Of a stretch of 64,000 nucleotides of DNA, positions 8,998-17,044 are shown piece by piece. A program made the translations under genes and the position numbers. The DNA is from Candidatus Gastranaerophilales bacterium (lineage in GTDB: Bacteria; Cyanobacteriota; Vampirovibrionia; Gastranaerophilales; Gastranaerophilaceae): positions 50,835-114,834 of the forward strand of contig JAMPIM010000001.1 in NCBI GenBank assembly GCA_023662705.1. The letters run 5' to 3'. The notes beneath the pieces were generated by a model. That model did no database searches. It had not been told where the DNA came from and saw nothing but the letters and a program-made list of their open reading frames with translations. Every line of letters starts with the position of its first letter. Within the stretch, counting starts at the first letter, position 1.

Positions 8998-9531
8998 TTA
9001 TTTTTGTTTTTTTACTATTGCAGGAATCTTTGTGTTTAGAATTGCTAATGCATATTTATTATCGTTTTTGAAACAGTTTTCTGATGCAGCTAAGAAGCTG
9101 GCTTTGTCATTGAAATGATATCTATGTGAATATTGTATAGCAGAAATACCGCCGTTTTTGGCCATCTTGCATTTTACCAGATTATATTCAATATATCCTT
9201 CATTTCCTTTACCATACATTAGTCCAAATGAAAAAGTATTGTCTTTAGAATTAAAACCTATTAATCGGAATTCCGGGTTTTTCGAAAGTGTGTTTATAAA
9301 ATTGTTAATGTAATCAAATTCGCTTTCTTCTTTTGGTAAATACTGTACTGTTATCAAATCTGTCCAGTTTTCAAGTTTCTGTGAAGGAGCGATATAAGCA
9401 TTCATAATGTTTGGCGAGTTTTTGAGTACTTTTTCAAGATGATATTCCTGATTCATAAAATTAACTGTTTCAGCATTTGCTAATGCACAGGTAAATAAAA
9501 ATGCTGTCAAAATATAGAAAAATTTTTTCAT
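8998..9531 (-). CDS. secreted hypothetical protein
   Basis: A 177-residue protein with a signal peptide (MKKFFYILTAFLFTCALANA, cleavage near residue 20), therefore periplasmic or outer-membrane associated. I choose the ATG at 9531 over an in-frame start at 9549 because GGGAGGA lies 5 nt before it and it opens the signal peptide directly. The mature part has the pattern Y-I/V-P...NW...I-V-x-Y...NP followed by G-x-x-E-[YF]. The same pattern recurs in the secreted protein at 12474-13022, so the two look like distant paralogues. No known family recognised. Confidence 0.75.
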   Translation of the reverse strand: MKKFFYILTAFLFTCALANAETVNFMNQEYHLEKVLKNSPNIMNAYIAPSQKLENWTDLITVQYLPKEESEFDYINNFINTLSKNPEFRLIGFNSKDNTFSFGLMYGKGNEGYIEYNLVKCKMAKNGGISAIQYSHRYHFNDKASFLAASENCFKNDNKYALAILNTKIPAIVKKQK

Positions 9532-9584
9532 AAAGTCCTCCCTTTTCAATATTATAATCTAAAAATGATTTAAACAGTAGTACA

Positions 9585-9613
9585 TTGTGTTGTTTTTGTA
9601 TTTAAGGTATATT
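9585..9613 (+). promoter_or_regulatory. promoter of the CpaE-like operon
   Basis: TTGTGT (9585-9590), 17-bp spacer, TATATT (9608-9613). The start site predicted from this promoter (about 9620) falls after the ATG at 9616, which supports 9631 as the real start codon. Confidence 0.6.
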
Positions 9614-9630
9614 GGATGAGAGAGGTGCTT

Positions 9631-10773
9631 ATGTCAATAATTGTTCTTGATTCCAACGCTAATTCACGCGAAATTCTTAAATCTTTTCTTGAAGAGTTGG
9701 GATTGAAAGATGATTTGAAACTTTTTGCGGATTATTTTAGCGGAATAGCAGAAATTAAATCTCAGGAGGCTCCTCCAATAGTTTTTGTTGATATTTCCAA
9801 CGAAACCCCTGATTTAATTGAAACTGTTAAGAATATCAGGCTGTTAACAGATAAAATTGTTATAACATCAACCGATTATTCTACCGATACAATTGTGAAA
9901 GCAATGCGCCTCGGAGCACGAGAATTTTTGCCGAAGCCCGTTATTAAAAATGATTTGATACGTGTTGTTGAAATGCTTTCTAAACCTGAAACAGAACTTG
10001 AAATTACTGCATCAAAAATAATAACTGTTTATTCAAATAAAGGCGGAATCGGTAAAACTACAATAGCTTCAAACCTTGCAGCAGAAATTGCCAAGACAAC
10101 TCATGATAAAGTTGCTCTTGTCGATTTGAATTTGCAGCTCGGAGATATTTCTACATTCTTGAATCTTAGTCCCGGTTTTGATGTAGCTTATGTTATCAAA
10201 AATCTTATTGATAAAAAAGAAGACACCTTGCTTAGCGCATTTGAAAAATATAAAGATTCAAAGTTATATGTTTTGTCAGATCCAAATTATATTGAACAAT
10301 CGGAAAGTATTACACCGCAGCAAATTGAAAGTTTATTCAAAACTTTGAAAAAGAGTTTTCCGTATATTGTAGTTGATATGTCATCAAATATTGACCCGAA
10401 CTCATTAAAAATTCTTGATTGTTCGGATTTGATTTTGTTCACAACAATTGTGAATATTCCTGCAATAAGAAATGCACAGAGATGTCTGAATCTTTTTAAA
10501 TCAAGACGTTATCCTTCTGATAAAGTTAAAATTATAATTAATCGTTTTATGGAAAACGATAGTATCACTGTTGAAGATATTGAAACGACTCTCGGTGAAA
10601 AAGTTTACTGGAAAATCCCGAATAATTATTTTTCAATTATGGAAAGTATTAATAAAGGTTTGACCGTGAGTGAAGTTAATACAAACTCTAATATTGCAAA
10701 CAGCTTCCGTAACCTTGCTTCAAGGATTTCGGATGATATAGTAGAATCGTCAATTATAAAGTACAGGATATAA
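9631..10773 (+). CDS. CpaE/TadZ-like receiver-MinD ATPase
   Basis: Two-domain protein resembling CpaE/TadZ, which positions pilus or secretion machinery at the inner membrane. Residues 1-115 form a response-regulator-like domain: VFVDIS holds the possible phospho-acceptor Asp and FLPKPV the conserved Lys. Residues 130-380 are a MinD/ParA ATPase with deviant Walker A NKGGIGKTT, ALVDLNLQLGD (Walker A') and VVDMSS. I prefer the ATG at 9631 (GAGAGG 5 nt upstream) to the one at 9616. It heads a likely three-gene operon with a membrane protein (2-nt gap) and an M48-like secreted protein. No other Tad genes are in the window. Confidence 0.82.
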   Translation: MSIIVLDSNANSREILKSFLEELGLKDDLKLFADYFSGIAEIKSQEAPPIVFVDISNETPDLIETVKNIRLLTDKIVITSTDYSTDTIVKAMRLGAREFLPKPVIKNDLIRVVEMLSKPETELEITASKIITVYSNKGGIGKTTIASNLAAEIAKTTHDKVALVDLNLQLGDISTFLNLSPGFDVAYVIKNLIDKKEDTLLSAFEKYKDSKLYVLSDPNYIEQSESITPQQIESLFKTLKKSFPYIVVDMSSNIDPNSLKILDCSDLILFTTIVNIPAIRNAQRCLNLFKSRRYPSDKVKIIINRFMENDSITVEDIETTLGEKVYWKIPNNYFSIMESINKGLTVSEVNTNSNIANSFRNLASRISDDIVESSIIKYRI

Positions 10774-10775
10774 AA

Positions 10776-11591
10776 ATGAAAAAAGTTTTTGAACTAACAA
10801 ACAGATACATAATTTTAGGTACACCGTTAATTTTATTTTCACTGCTATCAACAATTTATCTTGCAGTGTCTGCAAGAGGTGCGGTGATAAATCTTATAAT
10901 CGGACTTGCGTTATTTGCTTTAATGGTATCTGCATTTACGGCAGGTTGGTTTAATATGGTAAAAATTGCTGTTCTTGAACCGGAAAGAGATGATCCTAAT
11001 TCCTTAATCAAAGAATTTACTCCAGGGGTTGGCGAATACTTTTTATCAGCTTTGGGTATGTTATTAAATATACTTTTGATTTCTTTAATAATTCTTATGG
11101 CTGCATCAATGGCAGGCATGAAAATTATAGGAAATCCTAATATTTCTATTGATGCTCTTAATTCTGCTCTACAAAATCCTGAAGCTTTAAAAACATTCTT
11201 AGCTTCATTAACAAAAGAACAGCTTATTAAGATTAATGCGTGGAACTTTTTATTATTGGCGTCTATGGCTTTGGCTTATTTTTTAGAATTGCTTTCCGTT
11301 CCTGCATTGTTTTTCAAAAACAAAAATCCGTTTATCGCATTTTTTATAGGATTAAAAGATTTATTCAGCAGAAAATTTTTCCAAACTTTAGGTATTTTTG
11401 TATTAATATTTGTTGTATATAGTATAATATCGATACTTTCAGCAGTATTTATCGGAAATACAATTTTGCATTTTCTGATAACTCTGGCGAATTTCTATTT
11501 TATTACATCAGCTTCAGTCGGAGTATTCTATTATTATCATAATAATTTCGTAAAACCGCAAATCGGACAAAATATAGACAAAAGAGTATAA
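10776..11591 (+). CDS. multi-pass membrane protein, unknown function
   Basis: A 271-residue inner-membrane protein with about six hydrophobic segments (near residues 12-30, 34-55, 92-115, 160-178, 200-225 and 228-250). A Lys/Gln-rich C-terminus ends QIGQNIDKRV. A soluble loop (about 118-155) separates the third and fourth segments. I do not recognise the family. It lies 2 nt after the CpaE-like gene and 18 nt before the M48-like gene, so it is probably co-expressed with both; a role with the ATPase is only guilt by association. Confidence 0.7.
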   Translation: MKKVFELTNRYIILGTPLILFSLLSTIYLAVSARGAVINLIIGLALFALMVSAFTAGWFNMVKIAVLEPERDDPNSLIKEFTPGVGEYFLSALGMLLNILLISLIILMAASMAGMKIIGNPNISIDALNSALQNPEALKTFLASLTKEQLIKINAWNFLLLASMALAYFLELLSVPALFFKNKNPFIAFFIGLKDLFSRKFFQTLGIFVLIFVVYSIISILSAVFIGNTILHFLITLANFYFITSASVGVFYYYHNNFVKPQIGQNIDKRV

Positions 11592-11609
11592 ATAAAAACG
11601 GAGGAAACT

Positions 11610-12437
11610 ATGAAAAAGTTATTAATTTCATTATTTGCGCTCGGATTATTCTCAATGCCTGCTTTTTCAGCAACTTGGACAGCAGCAGACAGAGTGAATA
11701 CAGTTGGTGCGCAATTATTAAAGAAAAACGGATTGCCTGAAAATACTCAGTTTAAAGTAGTTAACGGAGCTGTGAATAACGACGATGCTACAATAACCAA
11801 TACAATCCAAATTTCAAGCACTGATTTGACTTATACGGGGAATGATAATGAAGTTGCAGCCGTAATTGCAAGAGAGCTTGCATATATCATTAACGGACGT
11901 GCAACAAAATCTAAAATGAGAGATTTTGCTAAATCAGCGATTAATAATACTTTCTCAGAAGGCAATCTTATTACAAGTGTTGCAAATAGCGATTATGCAG
12001 CAAATAAAGCTTCTATGAGTGATAACAAAGATGCTGATATTACAGGTGCGGATTTGATGATTCAGGCAAACTACAATCCGCTTGCAAGTATTGTAGTGCT
12101 TACAAAAATGCCTGGAACTACAATGGAAATTGCACTTGGCAAACCTTGTAACTCTGAAAGAGCAATGAATATTTATGATTATTTAACTTACAACTATCCT
12201 TCAAAAGTAAAAGCAGGATACGGTTGTAAAGAATATAAGGCATTTTTGACTTATGCTGATCCGATTGTGAAAGAAAGAAATTCTAATAAGAAAAAGTTAG
12301 AAAAATTCAATAAAGAACAGGAAAAAAACAGAGCAGTCAGAGCAAAAAATATCGCTCAATACAAATCAACAGGTGTGAGCGGATGGGATGCTTCTTATAA
12401 TTTATTAAAAGCATTCACTGAATCTTCAGAGAAATAA
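11610..12437 (+). CDS. secreted M48-like protein with lost zinc motif (pseudopeptidase)
   Basis: Exported protein (signal peptide MKKLLISLFALGLFSMPAFS, cleavage near residue 20) with the layout of an M48 (HtpX/BepA/LoiP-type) peptidase. The block NDNEVAAVIARELAYIINGRA corresponds to the usual xxELAaVLaHEiaHv helix, but the HExxH motif reads RELAY, so both His ligands are gone. The downstream ExEADRxG helix appears as NKDADITGADLMIQANYNP. Overall order and length (275) fit M48. A charged coiled tail (residues 225-250, KKKLEKFNKEQEKNR) follows. It is probably catalytically dead and structural or regulatory in the periplasm. Last gene of the CpaE-like operon; a terminator follows. Confidence 0.72.
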   Translation: MKKLLISLFALGLFSMPAFSATWTAADRVNTVGAQLLKKNGLPENTQFKVVNGAVNNDDATITNTIQISSTDLTYTGNDNEVAAVIARELAYIINGRATKSKMRDFAKSAINNTFSEGNLITSVANSDYAANKASMSDNKDADITGADLMIQANYNPLASIVVLTKMPGTTMEIALGKPCNSERAMNIYDYLTYNYPSKVKAGYGCKEYKAFLTYADPIVKERNSNKKKLEKFNKEQEKNRAVRAKNIAQYKSTGVSGWDASYNLLKAFTESSEK

Positions 12438-12443
12438 TTGTTA

Positions 12444-12471
12444 AAAAGGTCGGATTGCAATCCGACCTTTT
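12444..12471. terminator. bidirectional intrinsic terminator
   Basis: A perfect 28-nt palindrome with core AAGGTCGGATTGCAATCCG, flanked by A/T runs, sits between the convergent genes ending at 12437 (+) and 12474 (-). Confidence 0.85.
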
Positions 12472-12473
12472 AG

Positions 12474-13022
12474 TTATAATTCAAAATATTCAGATTTATT
12501 CAAAGTTCTTTCGTTTCTATAATAGCTGTTTAAAAACTTAGCGCGTTTAATAATGTTATACCACTCGTCATAGTTTCTCATAAAATCATTTTTATCTTTA
12601 TTGATATAATGTACGCTTACGACAGCATTATGTGCACGTGTAACTCTGAAAAACTCACATTGTCCTTCGATATTTTTATAATTTTGGGTACATCTGCCTG
12701 CAATTGCATCATTAGCAGTGCTTCTCAGTGTTTTATAGTTTCCTGTAGGATTTGTTTTCTTCATCATTGCAAGATGATTATTCATAAAAACATTAACGGG
12801 ATAAGCGGAGTCGTTATATGAATGTACAATGATTGTTCTACGCCAGTTATTACTTGCTTGTCCGTTTGGGACGTATTGTAAAATAGCTTCGTTGCCGATT
12901 TTTTTATAATAAGCTTTTACCCACAATTCTCCTGATGGATATTTGATAATAATAGTTTCGTAAGCCATTACGCAAAGTGTAGTGCATAGAGTTAAAATAC
13001 TAAATAAAAGGACTTTTTTCAT
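12474..13022 (-). CDS. secreted hypothetical protein, paralogue-like to 8998-9531
   Basis: A 182-residue protein with a signal peptide (MKKVLLFSILTLCTTLCVMA, cleavage near residue 20). The mature region carries Y-V-P...NNWRRTIIVHSY...NP, then GQCEFFR, VVSVHYI and DFMRNYDEWYNIIKRAKF. These align by eye with corresponding blocks of the secreted protein at 8998-9531. Two Cys (RCTQNYKNIEGQC) could form a disulfide. Function unknown. AAGGAG lies 8 nt before the ATG, inside the end of the nif3-like gene (23-nt overlap), so it is probably the last gene of a coaBC-nif3 operon. Confidence 0.75.
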   Translation of the reverse strand: MKKVLLFSILTLCTTLCVMAYETIIIKYPSGELWVKAYYKKIGNEAILQYVPNGQASNNWRRTIIVHSYNDSAYPVNVFMNNHLAMMKKTNPTGNYKTLRSTANDAIAGRCTQNYKNIEGQCEFFRVTRAHNAVVSVHYINKDKNDFMRNYDEWYNIIKRAKFLNSYYRNERTLNKSEYFEL

Positions 13023-13671
13023 TAGCCAAAACTCCTTTTTCTCTGACTTCCGTAATTTTTTTCAAAAGCTTTGCTGACATAATTTCACTTTCGAAATGTC
13101 CAATATCAAAAACGACTTTTTCGGCTTCTGCTGCCGTATGGAATTTTAAATCACCTGTGACAAACGCGTCACATGGAGTTTTGTTCATAAATTCACTTCC
13201 TGAGCCAGCACAAAATCCTATAGTTTGGATGGTTTTTGTGCTGTTATTATTAATATATCTGAGTTTTGGTGAAAGCGGCAGAAGTTTTTCTTTTAGTTCT
13301 TCTACGGAAATTGCTTCAGGTAATTCAACAATTCTTACAAATTCTTCAAAAACTTTGCCTTGAAAACCCAGTTGTTCAAGAATCAAATCCGTTGTTCCGC
13401 CATTAGCTTTATCTAAGTTTGTATGAGCACAATACATATTTATTTTTCTGTATTCCAAAGGTACAAAAAACAACGGGTGGTGTGAAATTATCATATCGCA
13501 ATTTTGTTCAAGCGCCTGTTTTACAACTTGTTTTGTTATAGTCAGTGCAAACATTATTTTGCTGATTTCAGGAGATTCTAAATCTACAATCCAACCGCTT
13601 GCGTCCCACTTTTCCTGTGTTGAGAGCGGTGCAAAAGTTTCGATTTTTTTTACAATTTCGTATTTATTCAA
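13000..13671 (-). CDS. Nif3-like dinuclear metal-centre protein (DUF34)
   Basis: Member of the NIF3/DUF34 family, metal-binding proteins often mislabelled GTP cyclohydrolase 1 type 2; cellular function is poorly defined. Family motifs: IISHHPLFF (near residue 60), CAHTNLDKANGG (near 80-91), FVTGDLKFHTA (near 180) and DIGHFESE (near 195), which supply the His/Glu/Asp metal ligands. I place the start at TTG 13671: GGAG lies 7 nt upstream, it overlaps the coaBC stop by 8 nt, and NKYEIVKKIE then matches the usual N-terminus. The ATG at 13698 would add nine residues without a binding site. Confidence 0.85.
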   Translation of the reverse strand: MNKYEIVKKIETFAPLSTQEKWDASGWIVDLESPEISKIMFALTITKQVVKQALEQNCDMIISHHPLFFVPLEYRKINMYCAHTNLDKANGGTTDLILEQLGFQGKVFEEFVRIVELPEAISVEELKEKLLPLSPKLRYINNNSTKTIQTIGFCAGSGSEFMNKTPCDAFVTGDLKFHTAAEAEKVVFDIGHFESEIMSAKLLKKITEVREKGVLANEKSPFI

Positions 13672-14830
13672 AGATTTTCTCCAAAATCTTGCGTGCAATA
13701 TTTAGTTTAGTATCTTTTTCAATATGACAAATATTCAGTTTTTTATCAAGAATGTAAACTTCGTTTAAGTCGCTTGAGAATCCGATATCTTTTCTGGAAA
13801 TATCATTTGCAACAAGATAGTCGCAACCTTTGTTTTGAATCTTTGTTTTGGCATTTTCAAGCAAGTTTTCGCTTTCGGCACAAAATCCTACAATTTTTGC
13901 ATTTGAGCCTGCAAGACTTTTTAGAATATCAGGATTCTTTACCAGTTCAAGACTGATTTTGTCTTCAGAAGTTTTTTTCATCTTTTGTTCTGAATAGTTT
14001 GCGATTCTGTAATCAGCAACGGCTGCAGTCATAATGACACAATCTTGTTTTTCAAGTTCTGTATGCACTGCTTTTTCCATTTCCTGAGCTGATTCCGTTA
14101 CGACATTTTTGTATGGTTTATCTGCCGAGAAAGTGGACACAAGCGTAACTTCTGCTCCCATTTCGTAAGCGCAGTCAGCAAGTGCAAGCCCCATTTTCCC
14201 TGAGGAGCAGTTAGAAATATATCTCACAGGGTCAATTTTTTCTTTTGTTCCGCCTGCGGTAATTAAAACTCTCTTACCCTCTAATACTTTGTTTTGAGAA
14301 AGAATCTTAGAAGTTTCTTCAAAAATATCTTCTACTTCAACCATTCTGCCTGTTCCGTTTGTTCCGCAAGCTAAGAATCCTGATTCAGGGTTTAAAATAT
14401 GATATCCGTGATTTTTAAGTTTAGATAAATTCTCTTGGACAAAAGGATTATTCCACATATTAGTATTCATTGCCGGTGCAAGAAGAATCGGTTTTGAAAA
14501 CGCGCAGGCAGTGGATAACAAAAGATTATCGCAAATCCCGTTTGCTATTTTTGAAACTGTATTCGCTGTAGCAGGTGCAATTATAAAAATATCAGAATCG
14601 CATAACGAAATATGTTCAGGCTTGTATTCATCGATTTCAAAATTGTCAACATAGACTTCATTTCCGCTTAAAGTTTGGAGTGTGAGTTTAGTTACAAATT
14701 GAAATGCATTAGGAGTAACTACCACTCTTACATTTGCTCTCGCTTTTTTAAAAAGTCTGATAAGAGAGCAAATTTTATACGCTGCGATACCGCCTGTTAT
14801 CCCGATTAATATGTTTTTATTTTCTAGCAT
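13664..14830 (-). CDS. coaBC: bifunctional phosphopantothenoylcysteine decarboxylase/synthetase CoaBC
   Basis: Converts 4'-phosphopantothenate plus cysteine to 4'-phosphopantetheine in coenzyme A synthesis. The N-terminal flavoprotein (CoaC) half shows GITGGIAAYK, the catalytic His in KPEHISL, PAMNTNMW and the active-site Cys in GFLACGTNGTGRM. The CoaB half begins near residue 185 with ITAGGTKEKIDPVRYISN and includes AAVADYR. The ATG at 14830 gives the normal N-terminus (an ATG 18 nt upstream would add six residues). There is no ribosome binding site, but TATAAT ends 6 nt before the ATG, so the mRNA is probably leaderless. coaD (27159-27629) catalyses the next step. Confidence 0.95.
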   Translation of the reverse strand: MLENKNILIGITGGIAAYKICSLIRLFKKARANVRVVVTPNAFQFVTKLTLQTLSGNEVYVDNFEIDEYKPEHISLCDSDIFIIAPATANTVSKIANGICDNLLLSTACAFSKPILLAPAMNTNMWNNPFVQENLSKLKNHGYHILNPESGFLACGTNGTGRMVEVEDIFEETSKILSQNKVLEGKRVLITAGGTKEKIDPVRYISNCSSGKMGLALADCAYEMGAEVTLVSTFSADKPYKNVVTESAQEMEKAVHTELEKQDCVIMTAAVADYRIANYSEQKMKKTSEDKISLELVKNPDILKSLAGSNAKIVGFCAESENLLENAKTKIQNKGCDYLVANDISRKDIGFSSDLNEVYILDKKLNICHIEKDTKLNIARKILEKIFE

Positions 14831-14836
14831 GCTTAT

Positions 14837-14842
14837 ATTATA
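14837..14842 (-). promoter_or_regulatory. -10 element of coaBC, leaderless arrangement
   Basis: Minus-strand TATAAT, then ataagc, then ATG. No Shine-Dalgarno is present between them. Confidence 0.6.
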
Positions 14843-14873
14843 ACGCAAAGAAAATAAAACGCCGTATATACTA

Positions 14874-14901
14874 TTGAAATAAACTTTTTATATGATATAA
14901 T
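14874..14901 (+). promoter_or_regulatory. promoter of the RHH regulator gene
   Basis: TTGAAA (14874-14879), 16-bp spacer and TATAAT (14896-14901), followed by a short leader with GGAGG. Confidence 0.75.
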
Positions 14902-14921
14902 AGAGGTTGATTGGAGGGAAT

Positions 14922-15110
14922 ATGGCAAGAGTATTGATTTCAATGTCTAACGATTTCTTAAACAGGGTCGACAGTATCGCAACTTCTGAACAAAGAACAA
15001 GAAGTGAACTTATAAGAGAAGCTTTGCGTGTTTATATTAAACGCAATAAGATTGCTAATAATGCAAGAGCAGAAGAAAATGCAACTATCTTAACCGAACT
15101 CCTTTCTTAA
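14922..15110 (+). CDS. ribbon-helix-helix (CopG/Arc-type) DNA-binding protein
   Basis: A 62-residue protein with the RHH fold: an N-terminal beta strand ARVLISMS, helix FLNRVDSIAT, turn and second helix RTRSELIREALRVYIK. It should bind DNA as a dimer and repress transcription. The ATG at 14922 is chosen over TTG 14907 because GGAGGG lies just upstream. A close paralogue, also 62 residues and starting MARVLISM, is at 26805-26993. No toxin gene is adjacent, so an antitoxin role is unsupported. The next gene (15134) is 23 nt downstream but has its own -10 element. Confidence 0.85.
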   Translation: MARVLISMSNDFLNRVDSIATSEQRTRSELIREALRVYIKRNKIANNARAEENATILTELLS

Positions 15111-15118
15111 GCTTGTGA

Positions 15119-15124
15119 TATAAT
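15119..15124 (+). promoter_or_regulatory. -10 element before the PLP-enzyme gene
   Basis: TATAAT followed by 9 nt and the ATG at 15134, with no Shine-Dalgarno sequence between. A near-leaderless transcript is possible; read-through from the RHH gene cannot be excluded. Confidence 0.45.
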
Positions 15125-15133
15125 TATTGTATT

Positions 15134-16354
15134 ATGGAATACAATATTAAGAACGCGGAAAAAAGTTTGACTGCACAGTTTGATGCGGTTAATGAGATTA
15201 GAGATAACAACCAGAGAAAAGTTTTAAAGGCTTTTTTTGATAATAAAGTTGCTCCTGAACATTTTTACACAGTTTCAGGTTACGGGCATGATGATTTAGG
15301 GAGAGAAGTCTTAGATAAGACTTTTGCTCAGGTATTTAAAGCAGAAAAAGCATTAGTGAGAATACATTTTGCATCAGGTACACATACATTAGCGTGTGCT
15401 TTGTTTGGTAATTTACGTTATGGAGACAAATTGGTTTCTATAGCGGGAGCACCTTATGACACTATGCAGGAAGTAATTGGAACTGCCGGGGATGAGGAAA
15501 CCAAGCGTTCTTCATTAATCGGCAACGGCGTTTTGTATGACGAAGTTCCTTTGAAAGGTGATGAAGTAGATTTTGTTGCCTTAGAAAGAATGATTGACGA
15601 CACAACTACAATGGTTTTGATTCAGCGCTCTAAAGGTTATTCAACAAGAAAATCTTTGACTATCGATGTTATTGAGCGTATTTGTAAAACAGTTAAATCA
15701 AAAAATCCGGATTGTATTTGTTTTGTTGATAACTGCTATGGTGAGTTTGTAGAAGACAGAGAACCGATTGAAGTTGGTGCAGACCTGATTGCAGGTTCTT
15801 TAATCAAAAACCCAGGTGGCGGAATTGTAGAAGCAGGCGGATACATTGCAGGTAAGGAACTTTATGTTGAACGAGCTGCAAATCGTCTTACAGCACCTGG
15901 AATCGGCTCTGAAGGCGGAGCAATGTTTAATCAGCACAGATTAATGTTTCAAGGCTTGTTTATGGCGCCTTCAATCGTTTCGGAAGCGGTTAAAGGTGCA
16001 ATTCTTGCCGCAAAAGTTTTTGAAGATATCGGGTTTAATTCTGCACCAAGGTTTGACGAAAAGAGAACTGATATCATTCAAAACATAATTTTTGGAAAAC
16101 CTGAACACTTGGAAGAATTTTGTAGAACAATTCAATCTCTTTCACCAGTGAATGGGTATGTAACGCCTATTCCTGAGTATATTCCGGGGTATGAAGATCA
16201 GGTGATTATGGCAGGTGGTACATTTATTGAAGGTTCTACAATCGAACTGTCAGCAGATGGACCAATGCGTGCGCCTTATGTTGCATATTTGCAGGGCGGA
16301 TTGAATTATGCTCACGTAAAAATATGTCTTGAAGAGATGGTTAAAAAACTTTAA
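15134..16354 (+). CDS. PLP-dependent methionine gamma-lyase family (aluminum-resistance type) protein
   Basis: A 406-residue fold-type I PLP enzyme of the family annotated as aluminum resistance protein or methionine gamma-lyase (Met_gamma_lyase, PF06838), related to cystathionine-lyase enzymes. Signature regions: SGYGHDDLGREVLDKTFAQ near residue 50, HFASGTHTLACALFG near 80 (phosphate-binding turn), FVDNCYGEFVE near 205 (PLP-ring Asp) and AGSLIKNPGGGI near 230 (Schiff-base Lys). Typical length. It probably acts on sulfur amino acids; the true substrate of this subgroup is not established. Confidence 0.9.
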   Translation: MEYNIKNAEKSLTAQFDAVNEIRDNNQRKVLKAFFDNKVAPEHFYTVSGYGHDDLGREVLDKTFAQVFKAEKALVRIHFASGTHTLACALFGNLRYGDKLVSIAGAPYDTMQEVIGTAGDEETKRSSLIGNGVLYDEVPLKGDEVDFVALERMIDDTTTMVLIQRSKGYSTRKSLTIDVIERICKTVKSKNPDCICFVDNCYGEFVEDREPIEVGADLIAGSLIKNPGGGIVEAGGYIAGKELYVERAANRLTAPGIGSEGGAMFNQHRLMFQGLFMAPSIVSEAVKGAILAAKVFEDIGFNSAPRFDEKRTDIIQNIIFGKPEHLEEFCRTIQSLSPVNGYVTPIPEYIPGYEDQVIMAGGTFIEGSTIELSADGPMRAPYVAYLQGGLNYAHVKICLEEMVKKL

Positions 16355-16369
16355 AAAAATATTTAAAAA

Positions 16370-16404
16370 CCCCTTTACAAAAAAAATTTATCATGTATTA
16401 TAAT
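16370..16404 (+). promoter_or_regulatory. promoter of tRNA-Ala, sharing a 22-bp block with tRNA-Asn
   Basis: TTTACA at 16374-16379 and TATAAT at 16399-16404 (an overlapping TATTAT gives a 16-bp spacer). The 22 bp at 16370-16391 are identical to 37481-37502 upstream of tRNA-Asn. Confidence 0.7.
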
Positions 16405-16442
16405 AAATGTAGCCGAGATAAACTTGGTTATGACCCGAAAGT

Positions 16443-16518
16443 GGGGGATTAGCTCAGCTGGTAGAGCACCTGCTTTGCACGCAGGGGGTCAGGAGTTCGA
16501 ATCTCCTATCCTCCACCA
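16443..16518 (+). tRNA. tRNA-Ala (anticodon TGC)
   Basis: A complete cloverleaf of 76 nt with encoded CCA. The acceptor stem GGGGGAT/ATCCTCC contains the G3:U70 pair that identifies tRNA-Ala to AlaRS. The anticodon stem CCTGC/GCAGG holds loop TTTGCAC with anticodon TGC. The T arm is AGGAG-TTCGAAT-CTCCT. It is transcribed alone from its own promoter and followed by a terminator. Confidence 0.97.
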
Positions 16519-16521
16519 TTT

Positions 16522-16548
16522 AAAAAGAGCCTCAAAGGCTCTTTTTTT
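16522..16548 (+). terminator. terminator of tRNA-Ala
   Basis: Stem AAAAAGAGCC / GGCTCTTTTT with loop TCAAA and a run of T, starting 4 nt after the CCA end. Confidence 0.88.
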
Positions 16549-16575
16549 ATTGCATTAAAAATAAGGAGATTAATA

Positions 16576-17013
16576 ATGAAATTACTAGGACTTGATATTG
16601 ACGGAAATGAAAAAGAATTTGATTTGAAAGAGTTTGAAGGTCAGAGAGTTGTTTTATATTTTTACCCTAAAGACAATACATCAGGATGTACGCAGGAAGC
16701 GTGCGATTTTAGAGATAATATGAATCGTTTAACATCATTAGTTACTGTTATTGGAGTAAGTCCTGACAGTATAAAAAGTCACAAGTCTTTTAGAGAAAAA
16801 CAAGGATTGAATTTTATCTTACTTTCTGACCCTGAGCATACTCTTTCAGAACAATACGCTGTTTGGAAAGAAAAATCAATGTATGGAAGAAAGTATATGG
16901 GTATTGAACGCTCAACATTTGTCCTTGATAACGATGGTAATATCGAAAAAGAATGGCGAAAGGTCAAAGTTAAAGGGCATGTAGATGAAATAATTGATTA
17001 TTTGTCTAAATAA
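16576..17013 (+). CDS. bcp: thioredoxin-dependent peroxiredoxin Bcp/PrxQ
   Basis: Cytoplasmic peroxide-detoxifying peroxiredoxin of the PrxQ group (145 residues). The peroxidatic and resolving cysteines lie five residues apart in SGCTQEACDF (near 37-46), preceded by VLYFYPKDNT. The conserved Arg is in GIERSTFVLD near 112. AAGGAG precedes the ATG. It lies just after the tRNA-Ala terminator and is followed by its own terminator, so it is probably monocistronic. Confidence 0.93.
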   Translation: MKLLGLDIDGNEKEFDLKEFEGQRVVLYFYPKDNTSGCTQEACDFRDNMNRLTSLVTVIGVSPDSIKSHKSFREKQGLNFILLSDPEHTLSEQYAVWKEKSMYGRKYMGIERSTFVLDNDGNIEKEWRKVKVKGHVDEIIDYLSK

Positions 17014-17042
17014 AAAAGCGACTCAACTGAGTCGCTTTTTTA
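17012..17042. terminator. bidirectional terminator between bcp and pilO-like gene
   Basis: A 14-bp stem with core AAGCGACTCA / TGAGTCGCTT, an AC loop and A/T runs on both sides. It lies between convergent genes and serves both directions. Confidence 0.88.
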
Positions 17043-17044
17043 TT

